Positions 25,509 through 36,539 of a stretch of 64,000 nucleotides of DNA are shown here, in pieces. The translations under genes and the position numbers were made by a program. This DNA is from Echinometra lucunter. Its lineage: Eukaryota > Echinodermata > Echinoidea > Camarodonta > Echinometridae. Under the pieces are notes generated by a model. It did not search any database, was not told the origin of the DNA, and saw nothing but the letters and a program-made list of their open reading frames with translations. Position 1 is the first letter of the stretch. Each line of letters opens with the position of its first letter. The stretch is from NCBI GenBank assembly GCA_029962745.1, contig CM057158.1:5016602-5080601 (forward strand), written 5' to 3'.

Positions 25509-25737
25509 ACAATGTTTTGCATATACATGTATATTTGACATGTTTTTATTAATGATTTTTTAAATGGAGATGTGGAAATAAATTCAATTAATTCAAATAT
25601 GAAAATAAATTTCCAAATTAGGTTTCAAGCGAAATACAGGCAGAATATAATTAGATCGATGCATCTAAAAAGCCTTGTTAAACTGTAATTGGAAAAGGAA
25701 AAATATCAAATTAGTTGAATTGTGCACATATTTCACA

Positions 25738-25925
25738 CACCTGCCAACCATGCAAGTCAAGAAGGACAAATTGTTAGAAGACTTTCAAAAATAGGGACAT
25801 TCCTTAATTTCCCATACATTACTACAAATTTGGGCAAAAATAGGGACACAGGGTCAAGGGTGAAAATTGCTTTTTCATTTTCCCCCAAACAGGGACTGTG
25901 AATAGTGACAATTGGCGAGTATGAT
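25738..25925. repeat. dispersed repeat, ACCTGCCAACC type (degenerate copy)
   Basis: Shares the order of words CCTGCCAACC, AAAAATAGG(G/A)A, CCTAAATTTCC-like and TTGGC(A/G)(A/G)GTATG with the better preserved copy at 58092-58300. The ends are short inverted repeats. Confidence 0.6.
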
Positions 25926-26424
25926 TTCATGTGTTAAGGCTTGATTGAAATCTGTAAGTTAATCAAAACTGCATAGAAAAATAAAACGCCTACATGTACA
26001 CCATCAAAGACTATCAATGTCAATGAAAATAAAATTTAGTCTTAACTTAGAACTTAACTGCCATTAAACTCTACGTGTACATATTGAGATTTTTCTATCC
26101 TTTAAAAATTATCAACATTATAGTCACAATTTTCAACCAAATACATCTTGGTGCAAAACAGAATTATAAATGCTGACGATATTCTAACAATATCCTTGAC
26201 TTGAAATGACACATTTTCATTATTCTATTGTCAATGCTACAAACGTTTGAAGTTGAAACACGACACACAAAACTGTGCATCGAATGAAAAAAATCCACAA
26301 ATTTATGACAACTTTAAATTTGTCTTTGATTTAGCAACGCCAAATTGACGAATTGCCAAAATTTTGATGAATGTTAGCATTTTCTTTCAGAATAACAGAT
26401 TTAATATGAGATTAGTAACAGAAC

Positions 26425-26764
26425 GGCATTATCGTGAAATAGGAAACCACCGTTCACTTTGTACAGCAGTGCTTTATTCAGTCACACGCATTGGTGTCCT
26501 ATTTCCACCTCCATTCTCTTTGTACACAAGTGCGTGCGTCAAATGAATGAGTGGTTTCCTGAACCACGATATGGCCAACAGAACTAGCAAAATAAAATTT
26601 ACTCCAAATCTTCGGCTATATCGTGGTTTAGGAAACCACTCGTTCATTTGACGCACGCACTTGTGTACAAAGAGAGTGGAGGTGGAAATAGGAAACCAAT
26701 GCGTGTGACTGAATAAAGTGCTGCTGTACAAAGTGAACGGTGGTTCCTATTTCACGATAATGCC
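26425..26764. repeat. large near-palindrome with ~150 bp arms
   Basis: The left arm from GGCATTATCGTGAAATAGG to about 26577 is repeated in reverse complement from about 26612 to CACGATAATGCC at 26764. The arms are nearly identical apart from a few substitutions and small indels. The spacer is only about 35-40 bp. There is no long open frame. It lies in the presumed first intron of IST1, about 200 bp from its likely first exon. Confidence 0.85.
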
Positions 26765-26965
26765 AAATCATCAAGTCATCAAAATCATTATCATCATCAT
26801 CATCATTATCAATTTATCATCATCATCATAATAATGTAAAGCACTCAGTCTACCGGTACACGAATGTCAGTAGGTGGAGCTTGTTGTTCGTCAGAGGTAA
26901 GATTCATCCTTCAAGAGGAAGCATGAAAGCTTGGCTAAAATACAAAATACAAAATAAAAACCTAC

Positions 26966-27100
26966 CGGATATCATATGTCTGGAACACAAACGTTGCTTC
27001 ACTAAGAGATTTACAATTATTTTAACTCCTGGAGCTGTCAATCGAGTCGTTTTGATGAGCTACAAGTCTTCGCAGAAAAGTAAAACATCAACGTAGTGCA
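26966..27100 (-). other. IST1: probable non-coding first exon of IST1
   Basis: The coding exon at 24.6 kb begins with a splice acceptor, so an upstream exon is needed. On the minus strand a donor ATCCG|GTAGGTTT ends at 26966, downstream of a GC-richer block with an NRF-1-like site. The 5' limit is a guess. Transcript data would fix it. Confidence 0.35.
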
Positions 27101-27101
27101 A

Positions 27102-27113
27102 CGCGCAAGCGCA
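27102..27113 (-). promoter_or_regulatory. NRF-1-like site (CGCGCAAGCGCA)
   Basis: Matches the NRF-1 consensus YGCGCAYGCGCR at all but one position. NRF-1 sites are common in TATA-less housekeeping promoters, which would suit IST1. The position upstream of the candidate first exon supports this but does not prove it. Confidence 0.4.
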
Positions 27114-27487
27114 GTGATCGCAAGAAACTGAGTCATCCTAAAAAAAAAATCATTACAAAACAAATTGTAGATTTGCTGGTAAACAACATGCTATAAACTC
27201 CTAGAACCTGTAGCGCTTTTTAATGAAAATAGGCGAAATCAAACAGTAATCCAAATTTCAATATTCAGATTCAATTCAGACTTTTGAATGCTTTATTTGT
27301 TATCTTTCTTGGTTCATAGCAGACGACAAATCTCGTCGTTCATCCATTACCCGTTGAACTATTTTTAAAGCCACGACGTCATTTAGCATGACGACTGATC
27401 ATCACGCGGTGATACCTTAATTTGATCAAACATTCATTCTAAAAATCAAATTTATAGAAGACAGTAAGTAGATCTAGGGTGTTCTTA

Positions 27488-27683
27488 CATGTGCATGGGC
27501 GTCAAACCATTTGATAATGGGGGGGGGGGGGCACTAGGGGAACGGGGGTATACACAAATTTTTTTAGCTGTCTTCCCCCTCCCATTTGTGGGGACATACC
27601 CTGCTGTGTCCCTCACCCCTAAAAGTTGGGGGCATGCCCCCTGTCCCCCCCCCCCCCCCCACCGATTGACACCCATGTGCATG
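27488..27683. mobile_element. foldback element, CATGTGCATGGGCGTCAA ends
   Basis: The left end CATGTGCATGGGCGTCAA is complemented by TTGACACCCATGTGCATG at the right. Just inside are a G run (about 27519-27531) and a matching C run (about 27645-27660), so the arms include homopolymers. Non-coding. Confidence 0.7.
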
Positions 27684-30600
27684 TGTGTGGGGTAGAACTT
27701 CTTAACACTGAAAAAGAAAGAAAGAAATGATACAGAAATATAGGTTCTCAAAATTATTACAATTCGTTTCATTGCTTGGGCCTTCATCTCATCTTGAAAA
27801 TATGAGGTTAGGCTTTGATTTGCGACTGAGCTTCATGAACGTTACATGCAGGTTTAGAGTTAGGGGAAGGATTTAAGGTACTAGTATTATACCACTAAGC
27901 AATTTGATAAATGTTCGCAATCTACCATGGAGTATCACTACAGTTCACACAATAAACCTCCCACTGGCAAGCAGAGGTATACTTCAAAGAAGAAAAAAAT
28001 AATTATGGTGACAAATTCCACCCAAAGTGCATCCAAATACAAGAGAATAGAAATTACTTTAGGTTGAAAATTTGAAGGGAAAAAAAACAAAAACCCAAAC
28101 CAGACCAAGGACTAACATGTGAAATTGATATTTACGTTCAGATTTTTTTTTTAATCACCTTCCTCTCCCAGACCCTCTCCCACTAGGTTACTTCCCTCCC
28201 TCAGAAAGATTCACTATTTTCAATTCAATTTTGCATCCCCATAAAATTCTAGTTACAGACCTGCACAATTAATAAGATAATAATTTCCTGGGCCTAAAAC
28301 TGTTTCCATTTTCAAACTTTTCAACTCTTTTCTGCTCTCATGTTCTATATTCTCATTGAAACGATCAAACGCCAGAAACATGTGATACAGGATGCCAACA
28401 TCCCGGGGGAAGGGGGTACTCGCCTAATATGGTATGTGTGGATGTAATGCTCTAATGGGTCGGTTTTTTGCAAGAAATCCCTAAAGATGGGGTATGGTTT
28501 GTGCCGGAAAATCCCTAAACATGCCCCCACTTTTTTTTAAACATGGGTAACTTTATTGTTCAGAATGATATTCTTGCCCATAATGTCGCTAAGTACACAC
28601 CCAAGATTCAAAATCCCTTAAATTTGGGGGTAAAAAGAGAGACCTAAAAAAAATGGAAGACCTTTTTTTTTAAAACTGCTGTTCAGTGAATTTTTGGGAT
28701 ACAAAGAAACAACCATCAAAAATTCCCCCCCCCCCAAAAAAAAACCCAACATAAAGCAGAGTGACATCCCTGGATGAGAGAGCCAGACACTTAAAATGCC
28801 TAAACTAAATTTCATTCCCAGTCCACTTCTGCCAACATATTGGATATTTTACAGTCTTTAGGGTTGAAACTAGTTCACACTAAACACGATTTCAAACTAT
28901 TACCTAGTTAGAATCTCCCCACCTCTTTTCATAACAAACAAACACAACCAACATATAAAACAAGCCACTGAGCCATGTATGCGATAGAGGAGGCCGACAA
29001 CTCGGATCCCATTTATTCTCATCATTACTTTATCATCTACCAACATTTTCAATTCTTTCTCTCATCATTTAGAATCCTTGATTACTTATTCTTTAAAATG
29101 TCAAATTTCATCACATTTATACAAGTAATCCAAACCACATGAGAAGTCAGACAAAGAAGGGTTCAGTAAAAACACATATACACATATTTTTTTCCTATCT
29201 GCTACATTATTCCAACGACATTATTCGCAGTAAAAAGTAGTAATTTCTTTCAGTCCATGATCAAAAACGGAATGTTTCTGGGAACACTGTGGTGATGTTT
29301 ATCACATGTTACAGCTGTCATTTTTCTGCGAGACATGATACAAATTCTATTCAACTCGTAAGGACTAATTTCTGCTAAAAATGGATGAAATGACCAATCA
29401 CATGTTCTTGTAAGTACTGAATCAGTGATTTTACATCCATCATTTTCTGGTTTTTAATTGTAACCGTAGAAAACCTGACTCACTAAATGAGAAATTTCTG
29501 GCTACTTTCACTCGAAGTGACACGAAAGCATACCCTCGAGAGAGATTTCGATGTCCATACCTTGTAAATAGTGCCAGCAAATACATTGCTGACAAAAATT
29601 CAAACATATGGGACTGTATTCTTGCCCCTCGTACAAGTTTGAATACATATTTTTTAATGTACCTGCTTATTTCAGTCATTTAAATCAATTTTGCATATTC
29701 AAACAAGCTCTATACTTTTGTTAGATACCAAAAACAAAACCCACTGTAGAATGATTTTTCAATGCATAGGTTTCCAAGCTATAGTAGTATACTTGGAATT
29801 ACATCAACATTTCTATTTTTTTTTCTCACAAAGAACATCATTTTTTTGAAGCATATTCCACAGAATACACAGAGAATGATCAATATCAACCTATGTCATG
29901 GCATATTCCCAAACATATATATCTTTAAAAAAACAGTATAATAAAGACAGAGAGTCACTTTTTCCCATAGAATAAACCCCCACCCCCACCCCAACCTTGC
30001 CAAAAAGACCACTGCTAACTTATGGTCTCTTATCACATAAACTACTTGACAGCTCCACGCATACATCGCTAGAAACATATATGTTGTTTTTCACAGACTA
30101 CATACACCAATTATTTTGATATACTTACAAGTATAATTTAGGCTTTTCCCCTTTCAAGGGAAACAGAAGAGTCACAATTTTATACATTATTATAAGCACA
30201 TTTCTTGGTAGTCATGATGATATACATGAAATTCTTTTTTAAAAAAAGATGCTGCATGAAGCCTATCTTGAAATCACTACATCACACATTTCTATCTCAG
30301 AATATCTAGTACTCAAATCTCTGATCACCTCTATAACAGTCAAAAGAGTAACACTTCCACATCGATTCATCTTCAAGGTCATTTCACCTTTCTGAAGTAA
30401 TTCATACATATCAAAACCAGCTAGAATTTTGTCCATAAGCAGGCCTACTCTACACTTCACGCGTTTTAGAATGCGCCAAAACAGCGCAACGATAGTTATG
30501 ACTTCACAGACCCAACAGACTTGGTATTCAATCTTGCTATTGCATATTTAAACACAGCAAAATAGGAAAGAAAAATGAGGGAGAGAACAGCGCCCTCTCT

Positions 30601-31116
30601 CTCTCTCACTTTATACAGACTCCCTGTCTATTCTTTCTACATGTATGGATTGACAAGGGTAGTCACGCTTTATTAGCCTGTACATATTACATCAAGAGGA
30701 GAAACTAAATAATTATCTACATTTCAACAAGCACACCTCAACAACAATCATCCCAAACTCCCATGAATTTCATCAAAAGATATCTGACGATTGCATTTCG
30801 GCATCCCTCCATTACATCTTCACAGAATGTTTCTTCAAATATTTGCAGATATTTACAATCGTAACAATATAAATAAACCATCATGGATTTTTTTCCAATT
30901 TTTCCGTTAACCTTATTCACAAGTTTGGCAACTCTGCGTTCGATGGCGGAGATCGCAATGAATAACGTTTATAGCACGTGTATTACAATACCTGAAGGAT
31001 ACACATCACTTGGAAAGTTATCACGTTTCTTTTTCACAATAATTATGATTTCCAATTCTCATATCAATGCACGCACATGCACACAATAACTAATGTTTAC
31101 TTATATTGTCAGAGAA

Positions 31117-31270
31117 AGTATGAATGGAGAAGAGAAGGGGTGAAGAGGGAGTGAAAGAGATGAAGAGGAAGAGAGAAAATAATGGAGAGAAAGAGGGAAA
31201 GAGGGAAAGAGGGGAGAGAGAGAGAGAAAGAGAGAAAGAAAGAAAGAGAAAGGGAGGGGGAGAGAAAGAC
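31117..31270. repeat. polypurine tract
   Basis: GA- and GGGAAA-rich on the plus strand, almost free of pyrimidines from about 31120 to 31268. Confidence 0.85.
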
Positions 31271-32277
31271 TTAGAAATACCTGTTAGTAGTAGTGGGGGC
31301 ACACTAGGTTACATTATATCAAACACAAGCACACACAGGTTTTGAGGTTTGAGGAGACAAAATGATAAATTAAAATGAAAAGAAATGCTACACCATGGAA
31401 AGAAACAACAACAAAATGCCATTCATTTTATCTAAAGACTACACACATATCTCAATTTCTCCTTATTTTTCTAAGCCAAGGAGTTGCAACTTTACTATCA
31501 ACAGCATTGGAGTGATATCAACATGACATAAATATCTGGGAGAAAAACAACTGGCGATACCTTCAACAGCAATACATTTAATCCCAAAGTTCTTCCATTA
31601 GAGAAAAGGAATTAACTTGTTTTATTCTTCCAGCATAGCATTAAACCAGTTTTGCAGCTTGAATGCTGGAATTTCAAGAGCAGCATCCAAACCCACCAGT
31701 AATTTGTTTGGAAGCTGTTTTCTGCATGAATATTTTTCTTAACAGCGGTGGATGAACAATAATTCATTACCGATTATGCCTCTTACATACAACCTTTCCT
31801 GCATATGACCCACTAGACCGCACACATTAACTATAAAGGACCCATCTTTTAAAAAATACAATCAGTTAAAATGACACGGTGCGGTGGACTTGTAACAGAA
31901 TGGGTGCAGCTTGCATTACTTTTTCTTTTCTAAGTATTCCTGGCTGACAATGTATACGAACTTATGCAACACGAGAAAATTAAATTGCAGCAATCAACCC
32001 ATTGCCTGGTTTGGTGTATCTGCATCATTGGATTCTTAGAGATGTGCATCAATTAAATACTGTCACCATCCAAAAAGACGTGACTAAGGTTCGACCCTGG
32101 GTCTTGATTCAGGGTGACTTGATTTTGGATGCTGAAATACAGGACTTTGTTGGGCCTTCACTTCGAGGGCAAGGCATAATAGTGAAATCATGAGTGAGCG
32201 CAGAGAGTTAGAAAACTGAACACGGATGTTACGCTAGTCTGATGTTACACTACGCTGATCCATGGCCTACATGATCT

Positions 32278-32436
32278 GGGCCCTGTTACATAAAACTCAG
32301 CATTAATGGTAACTCTGCCATCAATGGTAGCTACCATGGTAACATCGCTCAACAGCTAATCAAATTCAAGGTTTCCATGGAAGCTACCACTGATGGCAAA
32401 GTTACCATCACTGGTAAGTTTTATGCAACAGGAGCC
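32278..32436. mobile_element. foldback MITE, GGGCCCTGTTACATAAAA ends (copy 2)
   Basis: Same architecture and internal words as 13603-13763: the ATCAATGGTA and TACCATGGTAAC blocks, then GCTCAACAGC(C/T)AATCAAATTCAA, then the reversed arm ending TTTTATGCAACAGGAGCC. The copies differ by scattered substitutions, which indicates an old family. Confidence 0.85.
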
Positions 32437-33251
32437 TGGTGGTCCCGGTACCAAGGCCCATGGGAAGGAATACCGGTAAGATTTCAGTAAACAATAGCTG
32501 AGTGAAAAACTAAAGTAATTATTCACATACACAGTAGTAAACAGCTGTTAAAAAGCATACTGCGCATATATTTTTATAGTAAATAATGTATGCATTATAC
32601 GGGCTGTAATTGGTTTAGATTTGCAACACATGACATCCAAAATTTTGTTCTAGTGCAAGAATTGTGCACCGCAACTACCTGTTTTTGCATGGTTAGGCGC
32701 GTACAAAAGTGTATGAGACTACACATCAAAAACACCTTTGCGCGTACCCACTGTTACCATTGTTTTAGCTGCACGCTTATAGCAAAACTAGATGCAACCT
32801 ACATGCAATTGAGAAAACCTGACCCAAATACTGTTTGAAATGTGGTACAATAAATCTAACATCAGCTAGGGGTCTATTTGCTATAACAAATAGTGCATGT
32901 TCCATTGATGCTCAATTACTGGACTATATGAACTCCCAATACTAAATTACCCCTCGTACAGGTCCATTCTACCTCGGCCTTCAGCCTTGGTAAAACAAAA
33001 CTGCATCCGCTATAGTGCATGACAGACCATGCACTATTTGTAATATAAAACACACAAAGATAAAGAATATACTTATTCCTTTGCTGTGTCATCCATCCCT
33101 ACTTACTATTAATTTAGTACACAAAAACACCACTTTTTCAAATTCTTACATGGTTGATCATGGAACATCTGAACAAGCCATAACATTTTAAAGTAGACTT
33201 TGATGACATTAGTGGCAGTGAGATAAACGAGTCCTATCTTGTACTATTCCA

Positions 33252-33572
33252 GGGGGGGGGGGGGGGGGGTGTTTCACAAAGACTAAGAATGACTCAAAAC
33301 ACTCTAAACTATGGTAGGCCATTCATGCCACTGTTTGCTTTCACCATCGGTCTCTCAAAAGATGTGCAAATCATGGTCACATATTTGCAGAATCTACTTT
33401 TTTTGTTTTCTTCATCAATGAACTATAAAAAAAAAATGGTCAATTCTGGAGATTTGTGACCATGATTTGCAAATCGTTTAAGAGATCCTTGGTGAAAGAA
33501 AACAGTGGCATGAATGGCCAGCCACAGTTAAGCGCAATTTTAGTCAATCTTAGTCTTTGTGAAACACCCCCC
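33252..33572. mobile_element. foldback element, GGGGTGTTTCACAAAG ends
   Basis: About 320 bp. The left end is an expanded run of 18 G followed by TGTTTCACAAAGACTAAGA; the right end is TCTTAGTCTTTGTGAAACACC plus C's. Inside, CATTCATGCCACTGTTT and its complement, and CAAATCATGGTCAC and its complement, extend the arms to over 100 bp. It shares its outermost 16 bases with 1924-2093 but not its interior. Confidence 0.8.
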
Positions 33573-34774
33573 AGGACCACCACAGGAGCAGGAAAAGTAA
33601 GGCCTTGCTAGGTGTAGTACAGTCCCGTCAAAAATGGGCACATGTAATGCAGGTTTCGCTGCAAAACTACATCTAGGTACCGAGTGCTACAAATACACAA
33701 TGAGCAGCAGTTAGGGAAATCTTACCACATGTAAAATACAAAATACAAAAATTCAAATAAAAGATATATGCAGACAGTCACAAGAAATGACTGCATAAAA
33801 TGCCCACTGGTTTTATGGAGATGTTCTATTAACTGCACACTATACTACCACAACTGACTAATAATGTCTACCTACCACGATCTATTTTTAAACATGTCTT
33901 CAGCTTTTTTATCCAGCGCAAAGCTAGGTTTTGTGATGCCTGCCACATCAGAAGAACAAGTGTGACTTTTTTTCTTTGTAACCTAGCTATCTCAAAATAT
34001 TCTTGAATTCTACTCAAGATGAGATCAAATTGTGATGACATACAATGACATATCAAGGTTTATGTTGTTGTTTTTTTCTCTCCCCCTCCCCCTTTTCTAT
34101 TCATCCTCCCAAAGGTATTTGTGCACAGTACAATTAGTCTACGGAATGGGAATTGAGCACTGGCAGAGAGCTTTAGACACACGTAACATACGTGATTTAT
34201 TCCATGCAAGTAATACAACATACTTGACAAGGTCAATGACAAGGTCATTTCAAAATGCATGACCACCACACAGAAATATATGTACAATCAGACAGAGTGC
34301 ATGACTTCAGAATACCCTGCAAAATTCAATTTCCATACTTGTCTTTGTTTCATCTTCCTTCAAGGTTTTCTCTCATTATGGTCATACTCTTGTTCCTAGA
34401 CAAACCTAATCTTGACAACCAACACTGACTACACAAGCCTGTCCGACATCCGTCCTTTAGGAACATCTATAAGGTCCAGCTCTGAGGTGATGCGATATGC
34501 ACCAGTCATTGCCCCTATCTCCATTAATCCTTTAAATTTTGGCAAATTCATTTTATCATTACTTCTATTTTATTTGAAATATTTTGAGTATTTAAGACTT
34601 GTTCACATATGCTTTGGCAGTAGCAATAATAATACATTGTATTCCGGATTATTATAGCACCTGATACATCTCTGATGTCCCTTGAATGCTTTTACAGTAA
34701 TGATATTACCCTAGTCATAGGATTTGGGCTTGCCTGCACACAATTTATGCACCTTCTCCACTCCCTAGGGATAA

Positions 34775-34967
34775 TTCTAGCCAGGCACCTTTTGCGTTAA
34801 CAAATCCAAGGTGACTCTAGCGTCCTACCAGTTACCCAAGTAAAACCTGGGTGGACAGTGACAAATGGCAAATGTCTTCCAAAAGGACACTGGTGTTGCA
34901 CTGGGATTTGAACCCAAAACCTTTACATCTTCAGTCAAGTGTTTAGACCACTCAACTGTGACGCCTC
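34775..34967 (-). mobile_element. tRNA-derived SINE
   Basis: Read on the minus strand the head begins GAGGCGTCACAGTTGAGTGG and reaches GGTTTTGGGTTCAAATCCCAG. This includes a good RNA polymerase III B box (GGTTCAAATCC) and an A-box-like segment upstream of it, spaced as in a tRNA. The body continues to about 34775 (AAAAGGTGCC). Boundaries on the 3' side are uncertain. Confidence 0.65.
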
Positions 34968-36321
34968 ATGGTAAACTATGACAAAAAATCTGACATCTTT
35001 ATGAGTACTGCATTTCTCATTTCATATACTTATTACCACAGGTAGGTTTGTACAAATGGAACCCTTTTTTGTGGTTTAATCCAGAGTGCGTCAATGAGCC
35101 TTTCATTCAAACCTTATTCAATGTTTTTTCCCCAATTATTTTCACCGTTACTGTGGTCTTTATCCTTTGAGAGAGCACAATATGATTAAACCAGTAATTA
35201 TCATGAATGAAACTTTTGCATCAGGTGAGTAAAGGTGCATTAGAGTTTCATTTCTGATTTCTAATGAACTTAATTATTTCTCTAATCTGATATGAAACAG
35301 GAATGTACCAATGACAGCACAGAACAATACATGTCCCACCATTCTTGCATCATCTTCAAACTTGTCATGACCCTGTTTGGTTACATAATAGACTTCTCTT
35401 TCACAGACTGAATTTGTCTACCCTTGCTGGCCTTCTAACAACCATATCAGTAAGCTCTGTAGTTCACACAAAAAAAGAGAAATTTTAATGATGTTGATAA
35501 TTAAGATAATGATGACAAAGATTAACCTCTCCAAAGGCTAAGAAATAAAGACTGTCCTTGTACATGAAAACCAACTAGATCTGTTTATAGAGACCAGTTA
35601 ATTTCTTGGATGGAATATGATGCAATCAATGTCTATCTAGTTAATCATCTGTGGCTGTCCTACATGACCGACATTTTTGGATAAGAAAATGGAGAACTGC
35701 AATGACATTTCCCATGTTTTCTGAAGAAACTTATGAAATCACGACCCATGTTTGTTGATCATAATCTGTCATGATTGGGTCATGTGAAATTCATGTTTTG
35801 TATCATTCCAAAAGAGATAATGTCCATTTCGCTTAACAAGATGTTTAACCATCCATGATCATTGTCCTACTTTAATAACGATGAAACAAAAACTCCACTC
35901 TGACACCCCCTTAATCATAGTTAAAAATCATTTATGTCCTCTTGACATGTTTACAGCCACTACATGGCTGTAACTGCTACACAATTCATATTTCTCTTTC
36001 CATATGAATGTTCCGACAACTTCTACTATAGTATACCATGACAAAGAACACCCAAAACTCTTGATTTTTTCACTCCAGTCTGCCTCCACAACACTTCATT
36101 TTACAAGAGATACATTAGCTGGGCAGCGACACTACCCTGTCAGTAGCAAACATCGATGTTCTCAAGACTGTAGATCTCACAAAACATCACTCCAATGATT
36201 ATATTGGAGACAAGCTGTCTTCGTCAAAAGTTCTACCTGACCCCGACATCATCTACGTGTCTTCAAGGTCCTACACTGCATGCTTGGATCAATATCTATG
36301 ACCTACAAGTGTTCATGCTCA

Positions 36322-36539
36322 TTAACTCTCAGCAGCATTGACATCAAATTCTTCTCCTTTTCGGGACGCGTTGCCGAAGGTTCCCGCGTCCTTCGGAATC
36401 GGGGCAGAGCCTTTTGAGCGTATCCATAGAGACACAATCTCCCTCTGTCCCTGTAGTCCAATCACAGCGCATGTACCATCTGCGGATATCTGGCAGCAGC
36501 TGACTGGTTTGTCTGGCGTGAAAGTAGCAAGACACATGC
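36322..36539 (-). CDS. NACHT-WD40 gene, last coding exon
   Basis: Acceptor TTGCTACAG; stop TAA at 36322-36324. Encodes the last WD40 blade (PVSCCQISADGTCAVIGLQG then IVSLW) and a hydrophilic tail of about 30 residues. Confidence 0.9.

Larger units (their letters stand above)
27114..36321. other. intergenic DNA plus probable 3' UTR of the NACHT-WD40 gene
   Basis: About 9 kb without a defensible exon. The right part is presumably the 3' UTR of the gene ending at 36322; a minus-strand AATAAA (TTTATT on plus) at 31621-31626 is one candidate end. Four foldback or repeat elements and a SINE lie here, each listed separately. A run of 41 codons on the minus strand at about 34430-34555 and 65 codons at 30263-30460 look mildly protein-like but have no splice context. 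Confidence 0.45.

Noticed and set aside
30263..30460. 65-codon minus-strand frame with plausible composition
   Set aside because: No acceptor, no domain and AT-rich codons; probably untranslated or intergenic sequence.
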